11,624 nucleotides of DNA, taken from assembly GCA_900551185.1 (NCBI GenBank), contig URVF01000030.1, forward strand, positions 1 through 11,624. Reading direction: 5' to 3'. How positions within the stretch are numbered: the first letter of the stretch is position 1; each line of letters starts with the position of its first letter. This document shows, piece by piece, positions 5,972 to 11,624 of the stretch. Under the pieces are notes generated by a model that made no database searches, was not told the origin of the DNA, and saw only the letters and a program-made list of their open reading frames with translations. The translations under genes and the position numbers were made by a program. Source of the DNA: an uncultured Collinsella sp. (lineage in GTDB: Bacteria > Actinomycetota > Coriobacteriia > Coriobacteriales > Coriobacteriaceae).

Positions 5972-6550
5972 TTACAGCGCCAAAATCCCCAGATGCTCCA
6001 GCAAAATCTTGAGGCCGATGAGGACGAGCACGACGCCACCCACGATGGTGGCGGGCTTTTCGTAGCGCGCGCCAAAGGTGTGGCCGATCGCTACGCCGGC
6101 AACGGAGAAGACAAAGGTCGTGATGCCAATGAGCGACACGGCGGGAACGATATCGACCGAGAGCGCGGCAAACGAGATGCCCACGGCAAGCGCGTCAATC
6201 GAGGTGGCGATGGCAAGGATTAGATATTCGCCCAGGTCGATCTTTTCGGCATCCTTGCCGTCGCCTTCGTTCTCGTCCTCAGTAAAGGCTTCCCACAGCA
6301 TTTTGCCGCCGATGAAGGCGAGCAGGATAAAGGCGATCCAGTGGTCGATGGGGCCGATGATGCCCATAAACTGGCTGCCAAGCGCCCATCCGATTACGGG
6401 CATGCCGGCCTGAAAGCCGCCAAAGAACAGGCCGAGCACCACGGCGACTTTAAGGTTGATCTTTTTCATGCCGAGACCTTTGCAGATGGAAACGGCAAAG
6501 GCGTCCATCGAAAGGCCAACGGCGAGCAACACGAGCTCTGCGAGTCCCAT
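5972..6550 (-). CDS. mntP: Manganese efflux pump MntP
   Basis: An inner-membrane exporter that removes excess Mn(II) from the cell (MntP/YebN, formerly DUF204). ATG 6550 is preferred over the longer open frame to 6655 because it has GAGGGAG (6564-6558) 7 nt upstream and the extra residues overlap the leader RNA terminator. The 192-residue product is close to E. coli MntP (188). Six hydrophobic segments can be traced: about 2-22, 33-56, 68-88, 107-129, 133-157 and 167-188, in two related halves. The family's repeated signature is intact: GLSMDAFAVSICKG (D16) and ATSIDALAVGISFA (D119), the acidic residues implicated in transport. The loop at 90-106 is unusually acidic (EDENEGDGKDAEK). Control by the manganese riboswitch upstream strongly supports the assignment. 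Confidence 0.96.
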   Translation of the reverse strand: MGLAELVLLAVGLSMDAFAVSICKGLGMKKINLKVAVVLGLFFGGFQAGMPVIGWALGSQFMGIIGPIDHWIAFILLAFIGGKMLWEAFTEDENEGDGKDAEKIDLGEYLILAIATSIDALAVGISFAALSVDIVPAVSLIGITTFVFSVAGVAIGHTFGARYEKPATIVGGVVLVLIGLKILLEHLGILAL

Positions 6551-6557
6551 AGTCTGG

Positions 6558-6601
6558 CTCCCTCTCTGCGGGCGGGCCCGCGTGTACCTCTTGAGGGAGT
6601 A
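6558..6601 (-). promoter_or_regulatory. Shine-Dalgarno-sequestering element of the mntP leader
   Basis: Just after the riboswitch terminator the leader reads UACUCCCUC (6601-6593). Its CUCCCUC is perfectly complementary over 7 bases to the mntP Shine-Dalgarno GAGGGAG (6564-6558), with a GCGGG/CCCGC mini-hairpin (6581-6568) in the intervening loop. The same nine bases are also fully complementary to the 5' strand of the aptamer (6736-6728). The pairings are visible; a role in translation control is inferred. Confidence 0.5.
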
Positions 6602-6603
6602 AT

Positions 6604-6648
6604 AAAAAAGACCCGTGGCGTACGCGTTGCGCGCACAGCCACGAGTCT
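6604..6648 (-). terminator. Riboswitch-controlled intrinsic terminator upstream of mntP
   Basis: On the minus strand AGACUCGUGGC (6648-6638) pairs with GCCACGGGUCU (6619-6609), with one G-U pair. The stem continues through GUGCGC/GCGUAC after a single bulged U, and six U follow (6609-6604). The ascending strand takes the AGACUCGU segment that the aptamer needs to close its P1 helix, so ligand-stabilised aptamer and terminator exclude one another. That is an ON-switch layout for manganese. Confidence 0.88.
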
Positions 6649-6738
6649 CGTTCATTAAGGCAAGCCAGGCCGCATCGGCCAGTGTGTTGACTTACCGCGC
6701 CACCGGAGGCGAATCCGGTCACGCGACTACTCCCTCAT
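6641..6738 (-). ncRNA. yybP-ykoY family manganese riboswitch aptamer
   Basis: Read on the minus strand, this leader has the hallmarks of the yybP-ykoY class: the 5' element GAGGGAGUAG (6736-6727), a stem with ACCGGA/UCCGGU (6719-6702), the conserved GUCAACA block (6691-6685), a GGCC-GAUGC-GGCC hairpin (6680-6668) closed by GGUAAG/CUUGCC (6696-6659), and the second conserved strand ACGAGAC (6651-6645). AUGAG (6738-6734) can pair with CUCGU (6645-6641) as P1. The class senses Mn(II) and is well known upstream of mntP, where metal switches expression on. No promoter further upstream is convincing. Confidence 0.92.
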
Positions 6739-6740
6739 TT

Positions 6741-6896
6741 ATGCGAATCCCGATGCTACCACATGAACAGCTGATTTGGGTTGGGCTCTCAGCTGTGTTC
6801 GCTCATTCTGTAAGCATCGGATTTCGCAAGCGCCGCAGGGACAAACCGTGAGAAACTATTTAGCGTTTATGGAGCGTATACGATGGGAGCGATGCC
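6741..6896. other. Divergent spacer between the mntP leader and disA
   Basis: About 155 nt with no gene. It must hold the outward promoters for the mntP leader (minus) and disA (plus), but no hexamer pair with normal spacing stands out on either strand. The only firm element is GGGAG at 6885-6889, the disA ribosome binding site. Confidence 0.4.
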
Positions 6897-7964
6897 TTGG
6901 ATAAGAACGAGCTGCAAAAGCGTATGGAACAGGCTATTCGCCTGACTGCCCCCGGCCAGCCGATCCGCACCGCCCTCGACATGATCATCGCCGGTCACCT
7001 GGGCGCCCTTATCTGCGTCGGCGACACCGAAAACGTGCTCGCTGCCGGTAACGACGGCTTCCCGCTCAACATTTCGTTCACCTCGAACCGTCTGTTCGAG
7101 CTCTCCAAGATGGACGGTGCCATCGTCATCGACGGCGACCTCACCCAGATCCTGCGCGCCAACTTCCACCTCAATCCCGATCCCTCGCTTGCCACGAGTG
7201 AGACGGGCATGCGTCACCGTACTGCCGCTCGCATGTCGGTGCTCACCGATGCCATCGTGATCTCGGTCTCGGCCCGTCGCGCCGTCGTTAACGTGTACGT
7301 TCACGGCAAGAGCTACGAGATCCAGCCCGTCACCACCATCATGAGCTCGGTCAACCAGCTCGTCGCCACGCTTCAGACTGCTCGTCAGTCGCTCGACCGC
7401 TCCCTGCTGCGCCTGACGGCCCTTGAGCTCGACGACTACGTCACGCTCGCCGACATCACCGGCATCTTCTCGAGTTTCGAGATCATGCAACAGGCAAAGA
7501 CCGAGCTTAAGGATTGCATCGTCAAGCTGGGTAACCAGGGCAAGCTCGTGCAGATGCAGCTCGAGCAGCTCGCGGGCTCCAGCATGGATACCGAATACGA
7601 CTTGATGATCCGCGACTACGCAAGCGATTCCTCCGAGGCAAACGCCGAGAAGATTCGCGCCGAGCTGAGCCGCATGACGCCTAAGGACCTGTCCGACCCG
7701 CAGCACGTGGCGGCAGTTCTGGGCTATGACGACCTGGACGAGGACTCCGTCATGACGCCGCTGGGCCTGCGCACGCTTTCGCGCGTGTCCGTCGTGCGCG
7801 ACGGCGTGGCCGAGAAGATCGTCGACGAGTACGGCTCGCTGCAGGAGCTCATGGATGACATCAGCGAGGATCCGGAGCGCCTGGGCGACTTTGGCGTCAA
7901 CAACCCTGCCATTCTTGCGGACTCCCTGTACCGCATGAAGGGCACCAAACAAGGGAACGCATAA
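6897..7964 (+). CDS. disA: Diadenylate cyclase DisA (c-di-AMP synthase, DNA integrity scanner)
   Basis: Condenses two ATP into c-di-AMP; DisA is an octamer whose cyclase is inhibited when its helix-hairpin-helix domain meets branched DNA. The start is TTG at 6897: GGGAG (6885-6889) lies 7 nt before it, the frame closes at a TAG at 6861, and no ATG or GTG lies between. The DAC domain occupies roughly residues 1-150, with the DGA motif at 73-75 (SKMDGAIVID) and the RHRTA motif from R106 (GMRHRTAARMS), both needed for catalysis. A helical linker (about 155-290) leads to the C-terminal HhH region, which has LGLRTLSRVSVVRDGVAEKI. The length of 355 residues is normal for the family. Its stop codon overlaps the ispD start (TAATG), so the two are probably co-transcribed and coupled. 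Confidence 0.96.
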   Translation: MDKNELQKRMEQAIRLTAPGQPIRTALDMIIAGHLGALICVGDTENVLAAGNDGFPLNISFTSNRLFELSKMDGAIVIDGDLTQILRANFHLNPDPSLATSETGMRHRTAARMSVLTDAIVISVSARRAVVNVYVHGKSYEIQPVTTIMSSVNQLVATLQTARQSLDRSLLRLTALELDDYVTLADITGIFSSFEIMQQAKTELKDCIVKLGNQGKLVQMQLEQLAGSSMDTEYDLMIRDYASDSSEANAEKIRAELSRMTPKDLSDPQHVAAVLGYDDLDEDSVMTPLGLRTLSRVSVVRDGVAEKIVDEYGSLQELMDDISEDPERLGDFGVNNPAILADSLYRMKGTKQGNA

Positions 7965-8692
7965 TGGCGCCCGTATGCGCCGTGGTCGTTGCCGGCGGCA
8001 GCGGTCAGCGCTTTGGAAATCCCGGCGGCAAGCAGCTCGTTAACGTGGCGGGCCGTCCGCTCATGAGCTGGTCCATCCGCGCGTTCGATCGGAGCGACAA
8101 GGTCGGCCACATCGTGGTGGTGTGTCCTGCCGAGCGCCGTGCCGAGATGCGCCGCCTGGCCATCAGCCCGTATTCGTATAGCACGCCCATCAGCTTTGCC
8201 GATGCCGGCGATACCCGTCAGGATTCCACCCGTGCCGGCGTGCATGCGGTTCCGGCGGGCTTTGAATACGTCGCCATTCACGATGGTGCTCGTCCGCTCA
8301 TTACGACCGAGGCCATCGATCACGCTATTGACGTGCTCGTGAGCGACCGCGCCCTCGACGGTGTCGTGTGCGGCCAGCCCGCGATCGACACGCTCAAGAT
8401 CGTCGATGGCGACAATATCGTCGAGACGCCGCCGCGTGAGCTCTATTGGGCCGCGCAGACGCCGCAGATCTTTAGCGTCGATGCTATGAAGCGCGCCCAC
8501 GCTGCAGCCATTGCCGAGGGCTTTATCGGCACCGATGATTCGTCGCTGGTCGAGCGCATGGGTGGGCGCGTCCGCTGCGTCCAGAGCCCGCGCGATAACC
8601 TTAAGGTGACGGTGCCCGAGGACTTGCGTCCCGTAACCGCGATTCTGCTTGGCCGCATGGCCGAGGGAGAGGACCTTCCCCATGTTCAGTAA
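7964..8692 (+). CDS. ispD: 2-C-methyl-D-erythritol 4-phosphate cytidylyltransferase
   Basis: Third step of the MEP isoprenoid pathway: MEP plus CTP gives CDP-methylerythritol and pyrophosphate, in the cytosol. The 242-residue protein has the nucleotidyltransferase fold with the N-terminal CTP-binding loop VVAGGSGQRFG..GGKQ (about 8-24), HDGARP (about 106-111), the TPQIF segment, GTDDSS, and the C-terminal NLKVTVPED signature. The second residue of the usual AAG start of the loop varies (AGGSG), which is within family range. The ATG overlaps the disA stop by one base and there is no strong separate ribosome binding site, consistent with coupling. It is followed by ispF with an 11-nt overlap. 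Confidence 0.95.
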   Translation: MAPVCAVVVAGGSGQRFGNPGGKQLVNVAGRPLMSWSIRAFDRSDKVGHIVVVCPAERRAEMRRLAISPYSYSTPISFADAGDTRQDSTRAGVHAVPAGFEYVAIHDGARPLITTEAIDHAIDVLVSDRALDGVVCGQPAIDTLKIVDGDNIVETPPRELYWAAQTPQIFSVDAMKRAHAAAIAEGFIGTDDSSLVERMGGRVRCVQSPRDNLKVTVPEDLRPVTAILLGRMAEGEDLPHVQ

Positions 8693-9176
8693 CCTGCGCA
8701 TTGGCCATGGCTACGACGTCCACCGTCTGGTGGAGGGGCGTCGATGTATCATCGGCGGTGTCGACATTCCCTACGAGCGCGGCCTGCTGGGCCACTCGGA
8801 TGCCGATGTGCTCGCGCACGCCTTGGCCGACGCTATTCTGGGCGCCTGCCGCGGGGGAGACATCGGCAAGCTATTCCCCGACACCGATCCCGCCTACGAG
8901 GGTGCCGATTCGATGGTGCTGCTTGCCCGCGTGATGGACTATGCGCGCGAGCTGGGCTTTGAGTTTGTCGATGTCGATTGCACCATTGCCTGTCAGCAAC
9001 CCAAGATAACCCCGCACCGCGATGCCATGCGCGCCAACCTCGCCCATGCCCTGGGCGTCGATGTCGAAAACGTGGGCGTCGCCGCCACTACGACCGAAAG
9101 GCTCGGTTGGGAAGGCCAGGGCGAGGGAATCGGCGCCTGGGCCGTCTGCCTGCTACAGAAAACCGTTAAGGAGTAA
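8682..9176 (+). CDS. ispF: 2-C-methyl-D-erythritol 2,4-cyclodiphosphate synthase
   Basis: Fifth step of the MEP pathway: cyclises CDP-methylerythritol 2-phosphate, releasing CMP; the enzyme is a trimer with zinc in each active site. ATG 8682 is chosen over the in-frame ATG at 8649 because the protein then begins MFSNLRIGHGYDVHRL like its homologues, 164 residues against a usual 155-165, with AGGGAGAGG just upstream. The zinc ligands D12, H14 and H46 are present, with HSDADV, GDIGKLFPDTDP and the C-terminal ATTTERLGWEGQGEGI motif. Its start lies inside ispD, an 11-nt overlap. IspE, the intervening enzyme, is not in this window. Confidence 0.96.
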   Translation: MFSNLRIGHGYDVHRLVEGRRCIIGGVDIPYERGLLGHSDADVLAHALADAILGACRGGDIGKLFPDTDPAYEGADSMVLLARVMDYARELGFEFVDVDCTIACQQPKITPHRDAMRANLAHALGVDVENVGVAATTTERLGWEGQGEGIGAWAVCLLQKTVKE

Positions 9177-9179
9177 CGA

Positions 9180-10646
9180 ATGCGTATCTACAACAGCGCT
9201 ACCCATAAAAAGGAAGAGTTCCAGCCCATCGAGTCCGGCAAGGTCCGCATGTACGTGTGCGGCCCCACGGTCTATGACAACATTCACATCGGCAATGCCC
9301 GCACGTTCATCAGCTTTGACGTGATTCGTCGCTGGCTCATCGCGAGCGGCTACGAGGTCACGTTTGCCCAGAACCTCACCGATGTCGATGACAAGATCAT
9401 CAAGCGCGCCAACGAGCAGGGCCGTACGGCCGCCGAGGTCGCGACGGAGTTCTCCGACAAGTTCATCGGCGTTATGTGCGCCGCCAACGTGCTCGATCCC
9501 GATGTGCGCCCCCGCGCCACCAAGGAGATCGGCCCCATGATCGCCATGATCAAGACGCTTATCGAGCAGGGCCACGCTTACGCCGCCGATAACGGCGATG
9601 TGTACTTTGCCGTGCGCAGCGATCCCAACTATGGTCAGGTCTCGGGCCGCAACATCGACGACCTTATGGTTGGCGCACGCATCGAGGAGAACGAGGACAA
9701 GAACGACCCGCTCGACTTTGCCCTGTGGAAGGCCGCCAAGCCCGGCGAGCCCAGCTGGCCGAGCCCTTGGGGCGAGGGCCGTCCTGGTTGGCATACCGAG
9801 TGCGCCGCCATGGTGCATCGTTACCTGGGCACCCCGATTGACATCCACGGCGGCGGCTCCGACCTTGCCTTCCCGCATCACGAGAACGAGTGCGCCCAGG
9901 CCACCTGCGCCTGGCACCAGGGTTTCTCCAACACCTGGATGCACACGGGCATGCTGCTGGTAGACGGCGAGAAGATGTCCAAGTCGCTTGGCAACTTCTT
10001 TACGCTGGCCGAGGTCCTCGAGCAGCACTCCGCTGCCGCCCTGCGCCTGCTGATGCTGCAGACGAGCTATCGCTCGCCGCTCGACTTCTCTTGGGAGCGC
10101 CTGGAGGGTGCCGAGAACTCGCTCACGCGTATCGCCGGTACGGTCGAGAACCTGCGCTGGGCCGCGAACCATGCGACGGCCGATGCCGATGAGGCAGCAT
10201 CCGAGGCGTTTGCCGCCAAGGCCGCCGAGACCCGTGCCACCTTTAAGGAGTGCATGGACGACGACTTTAACACCGCCGGTGCCATGGGTGCTGTCTTTGG
10301 CTTTGTGACCGAGTGCAACCAGTACCTGGAGCAGGCGGGCGATGCTGCCGACAAGGCCGCAGTCCTGGCTGCCGCCGATACGCTGGCCGAGCTGCTCGAT
10401 ACGTTTGGCGTTGAGCTTCCCGAGCCCAAGGTCGAGCTGCCACTGGGTCTGCTGGGCGTTGCCGCCGGCCTGGTCGCCTACACGGGCGACGACGTGGACG
10501 AGGCCGCTGCCAAGATTCTCGAGGCCCGCGCCGAGGCCCGTGCCGCCAAGAACTGGGATCTGGCAGATGCCATCCGCGATCAGCTCAAGGACCTGGGCCT
10601 CACCATTGAGGATACTGCCGCGGGCACTCGTATTAAGAGTCTCTAG
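9180..10646 (+). CDS. cysS: Cysteinyl-tRNA synthetase
   Basis: Class I aminoacyl-tRNA synthetase that charges tRNA-Cys; 488 residues, a normal size. The ATG at 9180 lies 3 nt after the ispF stop, with AAGGAG (9168-9173) partly inside ispF. Motifs: CGPTVYD (C27), the HIGH-equivalent HIGN (36-39), zinc-site residues C208 (GWHTECAAM), H233/H234 and E237 (FPHHENECAQ), and KMSKS (265-269). The C-terminal helical domain ends with the usual ADAIRDQLKDLGLTIEDTAAG. An ispF-cysS pair followed by a TrmH-type methyltransferase is the arrangement seen in mycobacteria. Being last of the overlapping run, its level is probably tied to disA-ispDF transcription. Confidence 0.97.
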   Translation: MRIYNSATHKKEEFQPIESGKVRMYVCGPTVYDNIHIGNARTFISFDVIRRWLIASGYEVTFAQNLTDVDDKIIKRANEQGRTAAEVATEFSDKFIGVMCAANVLDPDVRPRATKEIGPMIAMIKTLIEQGHAYAADNGDVYFAVRSDPNYGQVSGRNIDDLMVGARIEENEDKNDPLDFALWKAAKPGEPSWPSPWGEGRPGWHTECAAMVHRYLGTPIDIHGGGSDLAFPHHENECAQATCAWHQGFSNTWMHTGMLLVDGEKMSKSLGNFFTLAEVLEQHSAAALRLLMLQTSYRSPLDFSWERLEGAENSLTRIAGTVENLRWAANHATADADEAASEAFAAKAAETRATFKECMDDDFNTAGAMGAVFGFVTECNQYLEQAGDAADKAAVLAAADTLAELLDTFGVELPEPKVELPLGLLGVAAGLVAYTGDDVDEAAAKILEARAEARAAKNWDLADAIRDQLKDLGLTIEDTAAGTRIKSL

Positions 10647-10652
10647 TATTTG

Positions 10653-10755
10653 TCGACCGTTCGAGGTGCGGCAGATTGCCTTGAAAGAGGAGGGCATAGA
10701 CCTGGTGGTCATGCCCGACGATTGAAAGGCAAGGTGCCGTGGCTCGGACGGTCGA
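10653..10755 (+). ncRNA. Unassigned long nested RNA hairpin in the cysS-rlmB spacer
   Basis: Almost the whole spacer folds on itself. Outer stem: 13 pairs with one G-U (10653-10665 with 10743-10755). Then 7 pairs with two G-U (10667-10673 with 10735-10741), a 2x2 mismatch, and TTGCCTT/AAGGCAA (10676-10682 with 10726-10732). A symmetric purine-rich 9x9 internal loop follows (10683-10691 and 10717-10725), with G.A/A.G steps possible at both ends. The tip is GGGCAT/ATGCCC plus GACC/GGTC around a bulged A and a TGGT loop (10692-10716). It is not followed by a clean U-tract; the rlmB ribosome binding site AAGGAGG begins 21 nt later. It does not show the conserved loops of SRP RNA or a T-box. It could be a cis-regulator, a processing signal or a palindromic repeat element. 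Confidence 0.55.
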
Positions 10756-10789
10756 TTCTTGTTCGTTATCTATTTAAGGAGGCCGTTTT

Positions 10790-11624
10790 ATGGCCGACAA
10801 TCGCAAGCGTGCGCCGCGTGGCGGCAAGCAGGCTGCTTCTGGCTCGCGTTCGATTCGCCGCAATGATCGCGCTGCTGCTCCCAAGGGCCAGCGCGAGCGC
10901 TCCCAAGCCCAGGCTGCGCGTCCGCAGCGAGATCGCAACCGCGACAACGTTCAGGTCTCCAAGGGCGAGTTTATCGAAGGCCGCCGTGCTGCCGCCGAGG
11001 CGCTGCGTACCGGCTTTCCCGTCAAGTGCGCGCTCATCGCCGAGGGCGGCGAGCGCGATGCCGCCCTGTCTCGTCTGGTCGATGACCTCAACGCCGCGGG
11101 CGCCCGCATTAAGTATGTGCCGCGCGCGCAGCTCGATGCGCTGTCGAGCCATGGCGCTCACCAGGGCATTGCGCTCGAGGTGGGTAATTTCCCCTATGCG
11201 GACGTCGCCGACATCCTCGGCCGCGCGGGCGATGGCCCGGCACTCGTCGTTGTGCTCGACCATGTGACTGACGACGGCAACTTTGGCGCCATCGTGCGCT
11301 CCGCCGAGGTTGTGGGCGCGGCCGGCGTCATCATCGCCAACAAGCGTGCCGCCGGCGTGACCGTGGGCAGCTACAAGACCTCAGCCGGTGCCGTCATGCA
11401 TCTGCCTATCGCGCAGGTTCCCAATATCGCCCGTGCGCTCGACGACCTCAAGGCCGCTGGCTTTTGGGTAGGCGGTGCCTCCGAGCACGCCGAAGGCAGT
11501 TGCTGGGATGCTCCCTTCGAGGGTCGCGTGGCGCTCGTCATGGGCTCCGAGGGCGACGGCATCTCGCGTCTTGTGCTCGAGAAATGCGACTTTTTGACTA
11601 AGCTTCCCCAGCGCGGAAGGACCG
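10790..11624 (+). CDS. rlmB: TrmH/SpoU-family 23S rRNA 2'-O-ribose methyltransferase, RlmB-like (3' truncated)
   Basis: A SAM-dependent SPOUT methyltransferase, probably modifying G2251 (E. coli numbering) of 23S rRNA; it runs off the window after 278 residues. ATG 10790 has AAGGAGG (10776-10782) 7 nt upstream. Residues 1-55 are a basic, disordered Arg/Lys/Gln/Ala-rich tail that may bind RNA. An L30e-like substrate-binding domain covers about 56-132 and ends in HGAHQGIALEV. The SPOUT domain has motif 1 LDHVTDDGNFGAIVRSAE (156-173; N164 and R170 kept, with DDGN where DPxN is usual), motif 2 LVMGSEGDGISRL (249-261), and the beginning of motif 3, KLPQRG (271-276), cut before the expected SLN segment. 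RlmB is the best guess from context; another TrmH-family rRNA methylase is possible. Confidence 0.88.
   Translation, partial: MADNRKRAPRGGKQAASGSRSIRRNDRAAAPKGQRERSQAQAARPQRDRNRDNVQVSKGEFIEGRRAAAEALRTGFPVKCALIAEGGERDAALSRLVDDLNAAGARIKYVPRAQLDALSSHGAHQGIALEVGNFPYADVADILGRAGDGPALVVVLDHVTDDGNFGAIVRSAEVVGAAGVIIANKRAAGVTVGSYKTSAGAVMHLPIAQVPNIARALDDLKAAGFWVGGASEHAEGSCWDAPFEGRVALVMGSEGDGISRLVLEKCDFLTKLPQRGRT

Noticed and set aside
5212..6075. 287-residue minus-strand frame crossing hipA, hipB and the hip operators
   Set aside because: It runs through the operators, the mntP terminator and the hipA start in a different frame; the HTH and kinase motifs belong to the other frames. I considered it as evidence of a frameshift in hipB, but hipB is continuous with good start signals.
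6551..6655. N-terminal extension of mntP to 6655
   Set aside because: These 35 codons overlap the riboswitch terminator and its U-tract; ATG 6550 has a proper ribosome binding site and matches the MntP N-terminus.
6867..7952. 361-residue open frame on the minus strand across disA
   Set aside because: Antisense shadow of a clear DisA gene; low-complexity product.
9153..10712. 519-residue open frame on the minus strand across cysS
   Set aside because: Antisense shadow of cysS caused by G/C third positions; no ribosome binding site or recognisable motif.
10666..10725. Coding-looking tail VRQIALKEEGIDLVVMPDD in the cysS-rlmB spacer
   Set aside because: It reads like a protein C-terminus and faintly like the end of CysRS, suggesting a gene remnant. 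However, there is no start or ribosome binding site, and the same bases are explained by the nested hairpin. I could not support a pseudogene.
10653..10755. Small SRP RNA, T-box or mobile MITE as identity of the spacer hairpin
   Set aside because: The conserved SRP apical loop and T-box/specifier elements are not visible. No target-site duplication flanks the palindrome, so a MITE cannot be supported from one copy.
1..11624. CRISPR array, tRNA, rRNA, transposase or phage genes
   Set aside because: No regularly spaced direct repeats, cloverleaf with a tRNA-like 3' end, rRNA segments or recombinase motifs were seen on either strand.

Overview
The window looks like chromosomal DNA of a GC-rich member of the Coriobacteriia (Actinomycetota), most likely Collinsella or a close relative. 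The basis is strong G/C third-position bias, clear AAGGAGG-type ribosome binding sites, an actinobacterial ClpC-type unfoldase, and a disA-ispD-ispF-cysS-rlmB gene order that resembles the corresponding mycobacterial neighbourhood. The genus is inferred from general character; no database was consulted. The first 16 bases are not biological: they match the end of the Tn5/Nextera mosaic-end adapter, so the left edge is a library insert or contig edge, and clpC is cut there. The right edge cuts rlmB.

Layout. 18-1322: 3' part of clpC, then an intrinsic terminator. 1405-2339: a compact toxin-antitoxin operon (RelB/DinJ-like ribbon-helix-helix antitoxin plus PIN-domain toxin), less GC-rich than its surroundings, with a perfect 11-bp inverted repeat lying on its own promoter. 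2488-3945: pepD, a cytosolic M20 dipeptidase, followed by a terminator. 4073-5851 (minus): a hipBA kinase toxin-antitoxin operon with three evenly spaced palindromic operators. 5972-6550 (minus): mntP, a manganese exporter, preceded by a yybP-ykoY-type manganese riboswitch with an intrinsic terminator. 6897-11624 (plus): a tightly packed housekeeping run of disA, ispD, ispF, cysS and rlmB.

How the parts work together. disA, ispD, ispF and cysS overlap or nearly touch and look co-transcribed: c-di-AMP synthesis, two consecutive-class enzymes of the MEP isoprenoid pathway, and cysteinyl-tRNA synthesis. rlmB follows after a 143-nt gap filled by a long, nested, imperfect RNA hairpin (10653-10755) that I cannot assign to a known class. 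mntP is controlled by its leader RNA and ends in a terminator whose hairpin also carries the third HipB-type operator, so the mntP 3' end and hipBA promoter region are physically merged.

There is no CRISPR array, tRNA, rRNA, insertion sequence or phage gene that I can see. The most unusual signals are regulatory and RNA-level: the phased hip operators and operator-in-terminator, the three-way pairing available in the mntP leader, and the structured cysS-rlmB spacer. The longest stretch without a gene, 6551-6896, holds the riboswitch and then about 155 nt of disA upstream DNA with no confident promoter.
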